This document shows, piece after piece, positions 1 through 5,424 of a stretch of 6,356 bases of DNA. Position 1 is the first letter of the stretch. Every line of letters starts with the position of its first letter. Source of the stretch: an uncultured Litorilinea sp. (GTDB lineage: Bacteria; Chloroflexota; Anaerolineae; Caldilineales; Caldilineaceae); the NCBI GenBank assembly GCA_946885925.1, contig CAMPHP010000199.1, positions 1 to 6,356 on the forward strand, given 5' to 3'. The translations under genes and the position numbers were made by a program. A model generated the notes under the pieces. The model did not search any database. It saw nothing but the letters and a program-made list of their open reading frames with translations, and had not been told where the DNA came from.

Positions 1-449
1 TTGCTGTAGCAATGGATGACTACGTGCGCTTCCATGCGGTACGCGCACTCGAAGGATTGATGGAGGCTGGAATTCTGCGCGGTGAAGCTGAACACACGCT
101 CTATTATGCCCAAGTGCTAGAAAAGATGTGCCAGGTAGGCGGGCTGGCTGAACTGCATGTCCAGGTGCATCGTTGGCGGGGCGCAGCCTACCGGCTGTTG
201 GGGCAATTCGAGCAGGCAAAGCTGGAGTTGGAAGAGGCAGAGCGCAAAGCTGAACTCATCACACGGCCCCGGCTGCACTGGGAGATACACGCAGAATTTC
301 TTGCGCTTGCTACATGCCAGGATGACCTGGCCCAAGCCGCCTTGCACCAAAACGCCATGACCGCCATTGCCCAGGCAATCGTTGACGATCTGCAAGATCC
401 ATCGCTTTCTAGCGGGCTGCTAGAGGCCGCATTGCCCACTCCGGGATAA
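1..449 (+). CDS. C-terminal fragment of a large TPR-containing protein (probably an ATPase-type regulator)
   Basis: The frame is open from the left edge (codons GCT GTA GCA precede the ATG at 12), so the methionine at 12 is probably internal and the gene starts outside the window. About 148 residues are visible and end at TAA 447-449. They are almost entirely helical. A TPR-like helix pair lies around the sequence VHRWRGAAYRLLGQFEQA, with the usual A-x(3)-LG-x(3)-A spacing, and it is followed by an acidic/basic amphipathic helix. The tail ending LEAALPTPG resembles the C-termini of long multidomain proteins (AAA-type ATPase plus TPR, sometimes with a cyclase or LuxR domain) that are common in Chloroflexota. 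That family assignment rests on the style of the helices; no catalytic domain is visible. A probable terminator follows, so it is likely transcribed separately from the genes downstream. Confidence 0.6.
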   Translation, partial: AVAMDDYVRFHAVRALEGLMEAGILRGEAEHTLYYAQVLEKMCQVGGLAELHVQVHRWRGAAYRLLGQFEQAKLELEEAERKAELITRPRLHWEIHAEFLALATCQDDLAQAALHQNAMTAIAQAIVDDLQDPSLSSGLLEAALPTPG

Positions 450-495
450 GGAACAGGGCAAGAAAGCGGTGTGATCTACAGCCATCTTCACTCTT

Positions 496-541
496 AGGGT
501 TTGTCATGCCGAACTTTTGATAAGCCCTGTCTTCCTTTTTT
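496..541 (+). terminator. Probable rho-independent terminator after the TPR gene
   Basis: Bases 496-506 (AGGGTTTGTCA) pair with 518-528 (TGATAAGCCCT) over 11 positions: nine Watson-Crick and two G-U wobbles (500/524 and 503/521), around an 11-nt loop. The pyrimidine-rich GTCTTCC and then six T (536-541) follow. The wobbles are legal only in plus-strand RNA (A/C mismatches in the other transcript), which supports a terminator for the gene ending at 449. The T run begins 7 nt after the stem, later than ideal, which lowers confidence. Confidence 0.5.
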
Positions 542-565
542 GGCATGTAGAGAAACTTGGCGGCG

Positions 566-615
566 CGCGTTATACTACAAATGTCCTATGCATGGTACAA
601 ATGTCTTATAACGCG
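566..615. repeat. Two 20-bp-phased direct repeats inside a 9-bp inverted repeat
   Basis: CGCGTTATA (566-574) and its exact reverse complement TATAACGCG (607-615) bracket two copies of TACAAATGTCYTAT (576-589 and 596-609). The first 10 bases are identical in both copies and the copies start exactly 20 bp apart. ATGCAT at 588-593 lies between them. The spacing of nearly two helical turns would put two protein monomers on one DNA face. It could be an operator for the gene at 761, lying about 30 bp upstream of TATAAT 644-649, or the end of a degraded mobile element with repeated transposase sites. No transposase frame is present nearby. Confidence 0.6.
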
Positions 616-617
616 AC

Positions 618-649
618 TTGCCCAGCTTTGTCGTGTTATTACCTATAAT
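618..649 (+). promoter_or_regulatory. Candidate promoter for the VTT-domain gene
   Basis: TATAAT at 644-649 is a perfect -10 hexamer in an AT-richer intergenic stretch. The best -35 candidate is TTGCCC at 618-623, but its 20-bp spacing is long, so the -35 is weak. A start near 656 would give a leader of about 105 nt to the ATG at 761. A second -10-like box, TATAGT (732-737), sits closer to the gene without a recognisable -35. Confidence 0.4.
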
Positions 650-760
650 GAATCCTGATCCAAACAGATGGGCGAAATCAATAAGATGCTAGCTCATCGA
701 GGATGCTCAATGGTGAGCGTGGATTCGTATTTATAGTTTTACTGAGTGTTCTATCAAAAA
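650..760 (+). other. Non-coding leader region upstream of the VTT gene
   Basis: This completes the gene-free stretch 450-760. The only structure seen is a possible hairpin at 692-718: GCTCATCG pairs with TGGTGAGC using two G-U wobbles around an 11-nt loop. It includes one of two copies of GATGCT (685-690 and 702-707). No riboswitch family or RNA gene is recognised. The hairpin would lie in the 5' leader if transcription starts near 656. Confidence 0.3.
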
Positions 761-1558
761 ATGTCAATGCTCCCTGAGCCGACTAGAATTGTTGAGCTAA
801 TGACGACCAAAGTGTCGAAAGTTCCTATGCCGTGGTCACTGCGTCTTATCGCGTTGTTCAGGCGGCGCGAGTTGTGGCTGCTGGTGGGGGGGGCTTTGCT
901 GTTGGCACCTTTGCTCTGGTGGCTCAGCGAACCTGTTGCCGATTTGATGGTCCAAGCCGAAGAATTGCGTAGCTGGATTCTTACCTTTGGTCCCTTGTCA
1001 CCCCTGGTTTATATCGGTGTCTTTTCGTTGCAGATTTTGGTCGCACCGCTACCGGGTCAGTTCTTGGGGATCATGGGCGGCTATCTGTTTGGAGCATTCC
1101 TGGGATTGCTCTATAGCCTTGTCGGGCTGGTGGTGGGTGCAGGATTAGCCATCGGGCTAGCACGGCGCTTTGGCCGTCCACTCTTGGAACGCTTCTTTGA
1201 TCCCGCACAGTTAACGGTATGGGAAAAGAAAATGCGGATGCGCTCAGGCTTTACCTGGTGGCTGCTCTTTCTCTTTCCCGTGCCAGATCTAGTCTTTTAT
1301 GTGGCGGGACTTTCGTCCATGTCACTGCGAACCCTGCTGATTGCTGCGGTAGCCGGACGCGGCTTGGGACTCTTTTTTGCCAATACGTTGGGCCAGTGGA
1401 CAGCGAACACAGCCCCAGAGTGGGTCCTGGTCAAATGGGGCATTGCTGGCTTGTTGGCTAGCATTGTTTACCTCAAGCAGCGCCAATTTCGTCTGCTGGC
1501 GCTGCTCACAGCCCGCCGTGTGCGGCGTTGGTCAAACCGCTACGCTCGTTCAATCTAG
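761..1558 (+). CDS. TVP38/TMEM64 family (VTT domain) membrane protein
   Basis: From ATG 761 the product is 265 residues with about five or six hydrophobic segments: near 38-56, 80-98, 102-134, 165-185, 192-211 and 227-240. The VTT core is recognisable from PLPGQFLGIMGGYLFG (about 96-111), then a glycine-rich helix ending ARRFGRPLLERFF, and later FPVPDLVFYVAGLSSM (about 172-187). Together these are the hallmark of the TVP38/TMEM64 branch of the DedA superfamily. The C-terminus is arginine-rich and probably cytoplasmic. Relatives act on membrane lipids, and DedA proteins include undecaprenyl-phosphate translocases, so a carrier-lipid role fits the neighbouring lipid-linked glycosyltransferases. 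The substrate is inferred. The start is uncertain: GTG 746 directly follows an in-frame TGA, ATGs exist at 761, 767, 800 and 827, and none has a strong Shine-Dalgarno. ATG 827 has GAAAG 5 nt upstream and begins just before the first membrane segment. Confidence 0.85.
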   Translation: MSMLPEPTRIVELMTTKVSKVPMPWSLRLIALFRRRELWLLVGGALLLAPLLWWLSEPVADLMVQAEELRSWILTFGPLSPLVYIGVFSLQILVAPLPGQFLGIMGGYLFGAFLGLLYSLVGLVVGAGLAIGLARRFGRPLLERFFDPAQLTVWEKKMRMRSGFTWWLLFLFPVPDLVFYVAGLSSMSLRTLLIAAVAGRGLGLFFANTLGQWTANTAPEWVLVKWGIAGLLASIVYLKQRQFRLLALLTARRVRRWSNRYARSI

Positions 1559-1608
1559 CACAAAAGCGCATCCAAGCCTGACGCCAATCTCTCCAGCGTC
1601 TAGCCCTG

Positions 1609-1624
1609 TGCTATAATCCGCGCT
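1609..1624 (+). promoter_or_regulatory. Extended -10 promoter predicting a leaderless mRNA
   Basis: TGCTATAAT at 1609-1617 is a perfect extended -10 element (TG-n-TATAAT). Only 7 nt (1618-1624) separate it from the ATG at 1625, so transcription should begin at or next to the A of the start codon. The -35 position (about 1589-1594, CTCTCC) does not match consensus, as is common with extended -10 promoters. There is no Shine-Dalgarno before the ATG, which agrees with leaderless translation. The box lies in the 66-bp gap after the VTT gene and gives the GT-C gene its own promoter. Confidence 0.65.
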
Positions 1625-3658
1625 ATGTCACGCTGGAGAGGCTCTTCTTGGCTCTATGGAGCGGCGCTGTTTGGCATTTTGCTGTTGGCCGCGCTCTTGC
1701 GCCTTTGGCAGATCGACCGTATTCCACCAGGTTTCCACTTCGATGAATCCTTCGAGGGCTTGGAAGCCTGGAAGATTACGATTGATCCCACCTATCGCCC
1801 CGTCTTTCTCACTGGTAATTTTGGCGTTCCACCCTTTAATGCCTATGCCAATGCGCTAACCTTTGCAATTGCAGAGTGGTTCGGAGGTGAGGCAGGGCCA
1901 ACCGCCATGCGTGTCACCTCCGCTATCTTTGGTGTGCTGGGTGTGGGCGTGCTCTGGCTATTGGGCCAAGAGATGCGGCGGCATGCACCCAATTTTCTCT
2001 CGCCCATATTCCCCTGGTTGGCCGCGGCAAGTTTAGCCGGGCTGCGCTGGCATCTCCACTTTAGTCGCATGGGCATCGAGCCAGTCTACGTCCCCTTGTT
2101 CTGGGCGTTGGCTGTATGGCTCTTGTTGCGTGCTTGGCGAACAGGGGCATGGTGGGCCTATGGTGGTCTGGGGCTTGCGCTGGGGGTATCAATGTATACC
2201 TATCAGGGTGCTTGGGTGATTCCCTTCCTGATCGCCCTCTCTGCCCTCTATTTGCTCTGGAGCGAGCGCGCTGGCATTGCTGAGCGTTCTCGCCGTTGGA
2301 GAGGATTGGTGCTGGCGGGTGTGATTTCTGTGGTGGTTGTGCTGCCGCTAGCCCTCTTTTTTCTCCAGCACCCCGATCTGCTCTTGGCTCGTCCTGCCCA
2401 ACTCACCATTGTCGGCCAAACCACAAGTCCCGGCGATAGCACCGTGGGCAATGCACTGTGGGCGACGCTCAAAATGTTTGGCCCCTTTGGCAATCCGGGC
2501 GACCTCGACCCGCGGCGCAATCTCCCCGGTGCTCCTGCACTAAACATTTGGCAAGCCATCCCGTTTTACCTAGGGCTAGCTCTGGCACTCTGGCGCATCC
2601 GTCGTCCCGTCATGATGATAGTTTTGATCGGTTGGGTGGGGCTACTCTTGCCGGGAATGATCACCGAAGACGCCCCCCACTTTCACCGTGTTTTGGGCGC
2701 AGCCGCGCCAACGGCTCTGCTCTGTGGGTTGGGAGTAGATGCCATCTGGCAAGCAGTGAAAGCTTTCAAGATGCCTATTCTGCGTTTCCTGGGGCCGGTG
2801 GTTGCAGTCTTGCTCTTGGTGGCGGGCACGATTACCAGTGCACAAGAATACTTTGTACGCTGGGCCAATCTGCCCGATCTTTTCTATGCCCTTGATGTTG
2901 GCTTGTGGGATCTGGGGCAGTGGGTGGCTGACCAGCAAAACGGCAATCCTATCTATGTATCACCGCAAGGATACAACCATGCTACGCTCGCGTTTGCCTG
3001 GCGCGACCAACTAGGCGAGGAGACCAGTACGGTTCCACCTCGGCCCATTCGCTATGATGGGCGCTATATCTTGCCGTTGACCGCGGGTGAGAACCAGACT
3101 TCTGAACACTATGTCGTCATCGAGCATGAGGATTTCCGCTCCCGCTTGCTGCTGCCCGACGTCTTTCCTGCGCTCACCGTCGATTACGAAGTGCGTGATT
3201 GGACAGGCCAAGTTTATGCACAGGTCTATACGCGTCCTGCTGGTACGGCTCCGGCGCGTGCGCCGCGCATCTCGTTGGAAAGTGTGATAGGGGATGGCAT
3301 CAGCTTGGTAGGTTATGATCTCTTGCCTGATGACATTCATGCAGGCGGTTCGCTCTATATCCAGTACCATTGGCAGGTGACGGCTCAACCCAGCAGGGAT
3401 TGGACAATCTTTAGTCATGTGGTCGATTCCAGCGGTACTGTCGTCGCAGGCTTTGATAGCCAACCCGGTCGCGGCACCCTGCTTACGACAGCGTGGCAGC
3501 CTGGGTGGCGGGTGCTGGATGAATATGAAATTGTGCTGCCTGCCGACCTGCCTCCAGGTGACTATCAATTGCGTATGGGACTCTATAGTGCGGATGGGAG
3601 CCGTCTACCCAGCACAAGTCAAGCGGTTGAACTGGGGCAGGTGATGATTGTTGAATGA
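1625..3658 (+). CDS. GT-C family (GT39/ArnT-like) polyprenyl-phosphate-sugar-dependent glycosyltransferase
   Basis: The product is a 677-residue polytopic protein. The first membrane helix (about 10-28) is followed by an external loop with the Asp-Glu pair D40-E41 in PPGFHFDESFEG, the usual place of the catalytic acid in GT-C enzymes. About 11 more hydrophobic segments run to residue 404. Conserved-looking loops include HFSRMGIEP (145-153), MYTYQGAW (190-197) and EDAPHFHRVLGAAAP (348-362). Residues about 405-677 are soluble and probably outside the membrane. The last 130 (from RISLESV) form a predicted beta-sandwich with LVGYDLL, YIQYHWQV and LPPGDYQLRMGLYS, a tail seen on many Chloroflexota membrane glycosyltransferases. 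GT39 relatives transfer sugars from polyprenyl-phosphate donors to protein or lipid outside the cell; the acceptor here is unknown. The start is set by the extended -10 box 7 nt upstream. Its stop overlaps an ATG (ATGA, 3655-3658), and a donor-making GT2 gene lies downstream. Confidence 0.88.
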   Translation: MSRWRGSSWLYGAALFGILLLAALLRLWQIDRIPPGFHFDESFEGLEAWKITIDPTYRPVFLTGNFGVPPFNAYANALTFAIAEWFGGEAGPTAMRVTSAIFGVLGVGVLWLLGQEMRRHAPNFLSPIFPWLAAASLAGLRWHLHFSRMGIEPVYVPLFWALAVWLLLRAWRTGAWWAYGGLGLALGVSMYTYQGAWVIPFLIALSALYLLWSERAGIAERSRRWRGLVLAGVISVVVVLPLALFFLQHPDLLLARPAQLTIVGQTTSPGDSTVGNALWATLKMFGPFGNPGDLDPRRNLPGAPALNIWQAIPFYLGLALALWRIRRPVMMIVLIGWVGLLLPGMITEDAPHFHRVLGAAAPTALLCGLGVDAIWQAVKAFKMPILRFLGPVVAVLLLVAGTITSAQEYFVRWANLPDLFYALDVGLWDLGQWVADQQNGNPIYVSPQGYNHATLAFAWRDQLGEETSTVPPRPIRYDGRYILPLTAGENQTSEHYVVIEHEDFRSRLLLPDVFPALTVDYEVRDWTGQVYAQVYTRPAGTAPARAPRISLESVIGDGISLVGYDLLPDDIHAGGSLYIQYHWQVTAQPSRDWTIFSHVVDSSGTVVAGFDSQPGRGTLLTTAWQPGWRVLDEYEIVLPADLPPGDYQLRMGLYSADGSRLPSTSQAVELGQVMIVE

Positions 3659-3672
3659 CCTATTCTGTTGAA

Positions 3673-3703
3673 GCTGTCATGCTAAATCGTGACAGCGAAG
3701 GGG
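3673..3703 (+). promoter_or_regulatory. Hairpin next to the ribosome binding site of the methyltransferase
   Basis: GCTGTCA (3673-3679) and TGACAGC (3690-3696) are exact reverse complements. One G-U and one G-C pair extend the stem to 9 bp around the loop CTAAAT. The Shine-Dalgarno AAGGGG (3698-3703) begins one base after the stem and lies 5 nt before ATG 3709. That ribosome site is why 3709 is preferred over the overlapping ATG at 3655. The hairpin could tune initiation or protect a processed end. It lacks a T run, so it is not a standard terminator. Confidence 0.45.
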
Positions 3704-3708
3704 TTGAT

Positions 3709-4521
3709 ATGAGCAATAACATATCTTTCAATGAGCAGGAGCAGCAGACCAACCCCCAACATACTGTGACCAATGCGGCGATGCTGCCGCTGCTCTATTC
3801 TGCCGAAGAAGGTGTTGGCTGGACGGATGGCATGCAACTTGTCACACTTGCGCTCTTGGTAAGCGTGACACTACCCGATGGACCGGTACTGGAAGTGGGC
3901 TGTGGGGGAGGGCAAATGCTTGTAGAACTCGAGCAAAAGTATGCCGACCGCCTCGTTTGTGGTGCTGACTTACACTCACTGGCACTCGCTCATGCTCGCA
4001 GTCTCCTCGCGCAAAACGATCTGCCCATTGCCTTAGTACAAGCAGCCTTGCCCAAGCTACCGTGGCAGGAGAACTGCTTTGCCCTTTTGCTGGCAATGGA
4101 TGTCTTTGACCAGCAAGGGGTGGACTTGCCCGCGGCGCTGGCAGAAGCCTACCGGCTGCTCCGCCCTGGGGGCGCACTGGTGATGCGCGTGAGCGCGCAT
4201 CCGTCGCTTTATGGGGCACATGATATCGCCTTTCACACGGGGAGGCGTTATACTCGCGCCGAGTTGAATACAGCCTTGACCCATGCGGGCTTCACTGTGC
4301 AACGGCTGACCTATGCCAATGCGATCCTGGCGGCTCCAGTGGCGGCACAGCGGCTGGCCCAACGCTGGGGGATCATTCCTTTTCAACCAGGGGTCTATCG
4401 TCAAGATCTGTTGCAGCAGGTGGCTGTATGGGCGTTGCGCCAAGAGGCGGAGTGGCTTCATCATGCCGACTTAGCCCTGGGCTTGAGCCTCTGCGCTGTA
4501 GCTCGCAAGCCGCGAGCCTAG
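3709..4521 (+). CDS. Class I SAM-dependent methyltransferase
   Basis: From ATG 3709 the product is 270 residues. The Rossmann-fold methyltransferase motifs appear in order: motif I VLEVGCGGG (60-68) binding S-adenosylmethionine, the acidic motif II end GADL (D87), a post-motif loop AMDVFDQQG (129-137), and motif III YRLLRPGGALVM (148-159). A second block, HPSLYGAHDIAFHTGRRYT (164-182), followed by EL...L..AGF, is typical of small-molecule or sugar/lipid methyltransferases of the Methyltransf_11/25 type, though the substrate cannot be read from the sequence. The N-terminal 25 residues are polar and probably disordered. An in-frame ATG at 3655 overlaps the upstream TGA (ATGA) and would add 18 residues, but 3709 has a good Shine-Dalgarno (AAGGGG, 5-nt spacing). 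Very close spacing suggests co-transcription with the GT-C gene and a role in modifying the glycan or its lipid carrier (inference). Confidence 0.87.
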   Translation: MSNNISFNEQEQQTNPQHTVTNAAMLPLLYSAEEGVGWTDGMQLVTLALLVSVTLPDGPVLEVGCGGGQMLVELEQKYADRLVCGADLHSLALAHARSLLAQNDLPIALVQAALPKLPWQENCFALLLAMDVFDQQGVDLPAALAEAYRLLRPGGALVMRVSAHPSLYGAHDIAFHTGRRYTRAELNTALTHAGFTVQRLTYANAILAAPVAAQRLAQRWGIIPFQPGVYRQDLLQQVAVWALRQEAEWLHHADLALGLSLCAVARKPRA

Positions 4522-4529
4522 CACACACA

Positions 4530-4575
4530 CTGTCATTCTGCGCCCTGGGGCGCGCCCCAGGGCGCGCAATGACAG
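4530..4575. repeat. 46-nt near-perfect palindrome (REP/MITE-like hairpin)
   Basis: The arms 4530-4552 and 4553-4575 are reverse complements over 23 positions, with one C/C mismatch (4538/4567) and one T/G (4539/4566). The outer arms are CTGTCATT and AATGACAG; the core is CGCCCTGGGGCG facing its complement. It lies 8 nt after the methyltransferase stop. In RNA it would be a very stable hairpin, but no T run follows, so it is not a classic terminator, although it could attenuate transcription or block 3' decay. The TGTCATTCTG start and the following GGATTTCTCCGCTGCGGAAT (4581-4600) resemble short intergenic repeats dispersed through many bacterial genomes; that resemblance is from memory and was not searched. 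Confidence 0.7.
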
Positions 4576-4631
4576 ACTGACGGATTTCTCCGCTGCGGAA
4601 TAACGGCAGATTGCCAACACGAGTAATCTAC

Positions 4632-4640
4632 GAAGGAACT
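4632..4640 (+). promoter_or_regulatory. Shine-Dalgarno fixing the start of the GT2 gene
   Basis: GAAGGA at 4632-4637 lies 3 nt before ATG 4641. The spacing is short but the match is good, and the PTYNE motif begins 10 codons later, as expected for the family. It supports ATG 4641 over the upstream in-frame TTG 4611, which has no ribosome site. Confidence 0.5.
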
Positions 4641-5375
4641 ATGTCACAACCACTTGTCTGCACTGTCCTGCCTACCTACAACGAATGTGCGAATATTGGG
4701 CCATTAATTGAAGGCATTTTGACCCATGCGACCACGCCCCATTTGATCTTGGTCGTGGATGACAATTCGCCCGATGGCACAGGGGATGTTGTGGAAGAAG
4801 TCGCAGCGCGCTATAACACGCCAGAGGTGACGCGCGTCGTTTTGGTGCGCCGCATCGGTGAAAAGGGGCTGACCAGTGCGATCCAGTGTGGTATCGACTG
4901 CGCCATTGAGGAGCACCAGGCGGCGATTGTAACCTGGATGGATTGTGATCTCTCTATGCCGCCCGCAGATGTGCCGCGCTTGGTGCAGGCCGTTCTAGAC
5001 GGTGCGGATATGGCAGTCGGTTCACGTTGGATTGCGGGGGGAGCCGACATTGCCCACGGTTTGATGGCACGCACGCTGAGTTGGATCATCAACTTCGCTG
5101 CAACGTCTCTCATTAGTAGGCAAATGCACGACTATACCAGTGGCTTTATCGCGGCGCGTGCGCCTCTACTACAAAGCATTCGTCTCAACGGCGACTATGG
5201 CGAGTATTGTATTGACTTGCTGGGCCGCTCCCTACGCGCTGGCTATACCTTGCATGAAGTGCCTTACCTCTGCGTCCCCCGCAGCGCAGGTGAGAGCAAG
5301 ACCGGCGCTAACCTGTGGGATTATCTAGTCAAAGGACGCAAGTACGTAGCAACGATCTGGCGGCTGCGGCGCTAA
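4641..5375 (+). CDS. Polyprenol/dolichol-phosphate mannose synthase-like GT2 glycosyltransferase
   Basis: The product is 244 residues, the size of single-domain DPM1-type enzymes. Motifs in order: PTYNE (11-15), VVDDNSPDGTGD (38-49) for the nucleotide, RRIGEKGL (70-77), the metal-binding D-x-D as DCDLSMPP (101-108), GSRW (127-130), DYTSGF (164-169, near the acceptor-binding region) and VPYLCVPRSAGESKTG (207-222). The last resembles the DPM1 block with R and SK. These enzymes transfer a hexose, usually mannose or glucose, from a nucleotide sugar to polyprenyl phosphate on the cytoplasmic face. No C-terminal membrane pair or GtrA domain is present, so it should be soluble or peripheral. The lipid-linked sugar is the kind of donor a GT39-type enzyme uses, which fits the GT-C gene upstream. 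The sugar is not determined by the sequence. The gene is separated from the methyltransferase by 119 bp holding the palindrome; no convincing promoter was found there. Confidence 0.9.
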   Translation: MSQPLVCTVLPTYNECANIGPLIEGILTHATTPHLILVVDDNSPDGTGDVVEEVAARYNTPEVTRVVLVRRIGEKGLTSAIQCGIDCAIEEHQAAIVTWMDCDLSMPPADVPRLVQAVLDGADMAVGSRWIAGGADIAHGLMARTLSWIINFAATSLISRQMHDYTSGFIAARAPLLQSIRLNGDYGEYCIDLLGRSLRAGYTLHEVPYLCVPRSAGESKTGANLWDYLVKGRKYVATIWRLRR

Positions 5376-5398
5376 CACTTCTAGGAGTACGGTCGGCG

Positions 5399-5424
5399 GC
5401 ATCTTCGTGATAGCATTTTTATTT
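5399..5424 (+). terminator. Weak terminator-like hairpin after the GT2 gene
   Basis: GCATC (5399-5403) can pair with GAT-A-GC (5409-5414, one bulged A) around TTCGT, immediately followed by ATTTTTATTT (5415-5424). The stem is only 5 bp, but the T-rich tract is directly adjacent and the position, 24 nt past the stop, is right for a plus-strand terminator. Confidence 0.25.

Noticed and set aside
557..576. TTGGCG plus TATACT promoter
   Set aside because: The boxes are only 8 bp apart, and TATACT lies across the inverted-repeat arm, which explains its AT content.
648..692. Tiny 14-codon frame beginning in TATAATG
   Set aside because: Its ATG overlaps the -10 hexamer and it has no ribosome site, so it would not be in the predicted transcript.
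3011..3568. 185-residue minus-strand open frame inside the GT-C gene
   Set aside because: It is antisense to a well-supported domain. The translation shows no motif, and no ribosome site was recognised.
3668..3688. Promoter (TTGAAG with TGCTAAAT) before the methyltransferase
   Set aside because: The spacing between the boxes is about 9 bp and the -10 match is poor; the sequence is better explained as the hairpin described.
3842..4464. Minus-strand open frames opposite the methyltransferase
   Set aside because: The plus frame contains ordered SAM-binding motifs. The antisense products are Arg/Pro/His-rich with no recognisable domain.
4601..4630. Promoter directly before the GT2 gene
   Set aside because: The best -10 candidate (TAATCT near 4624) matches only about half the consensus, and no -35 lies at a workable distance.
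4611..4640. TTG start giving a 10-residue longer GT2 enzyme
   Set aside because: It has no ribosome site and the extra residues match no family feature. ATG 4641 has GAAGGA upstream and correct spacing to PTYNE.
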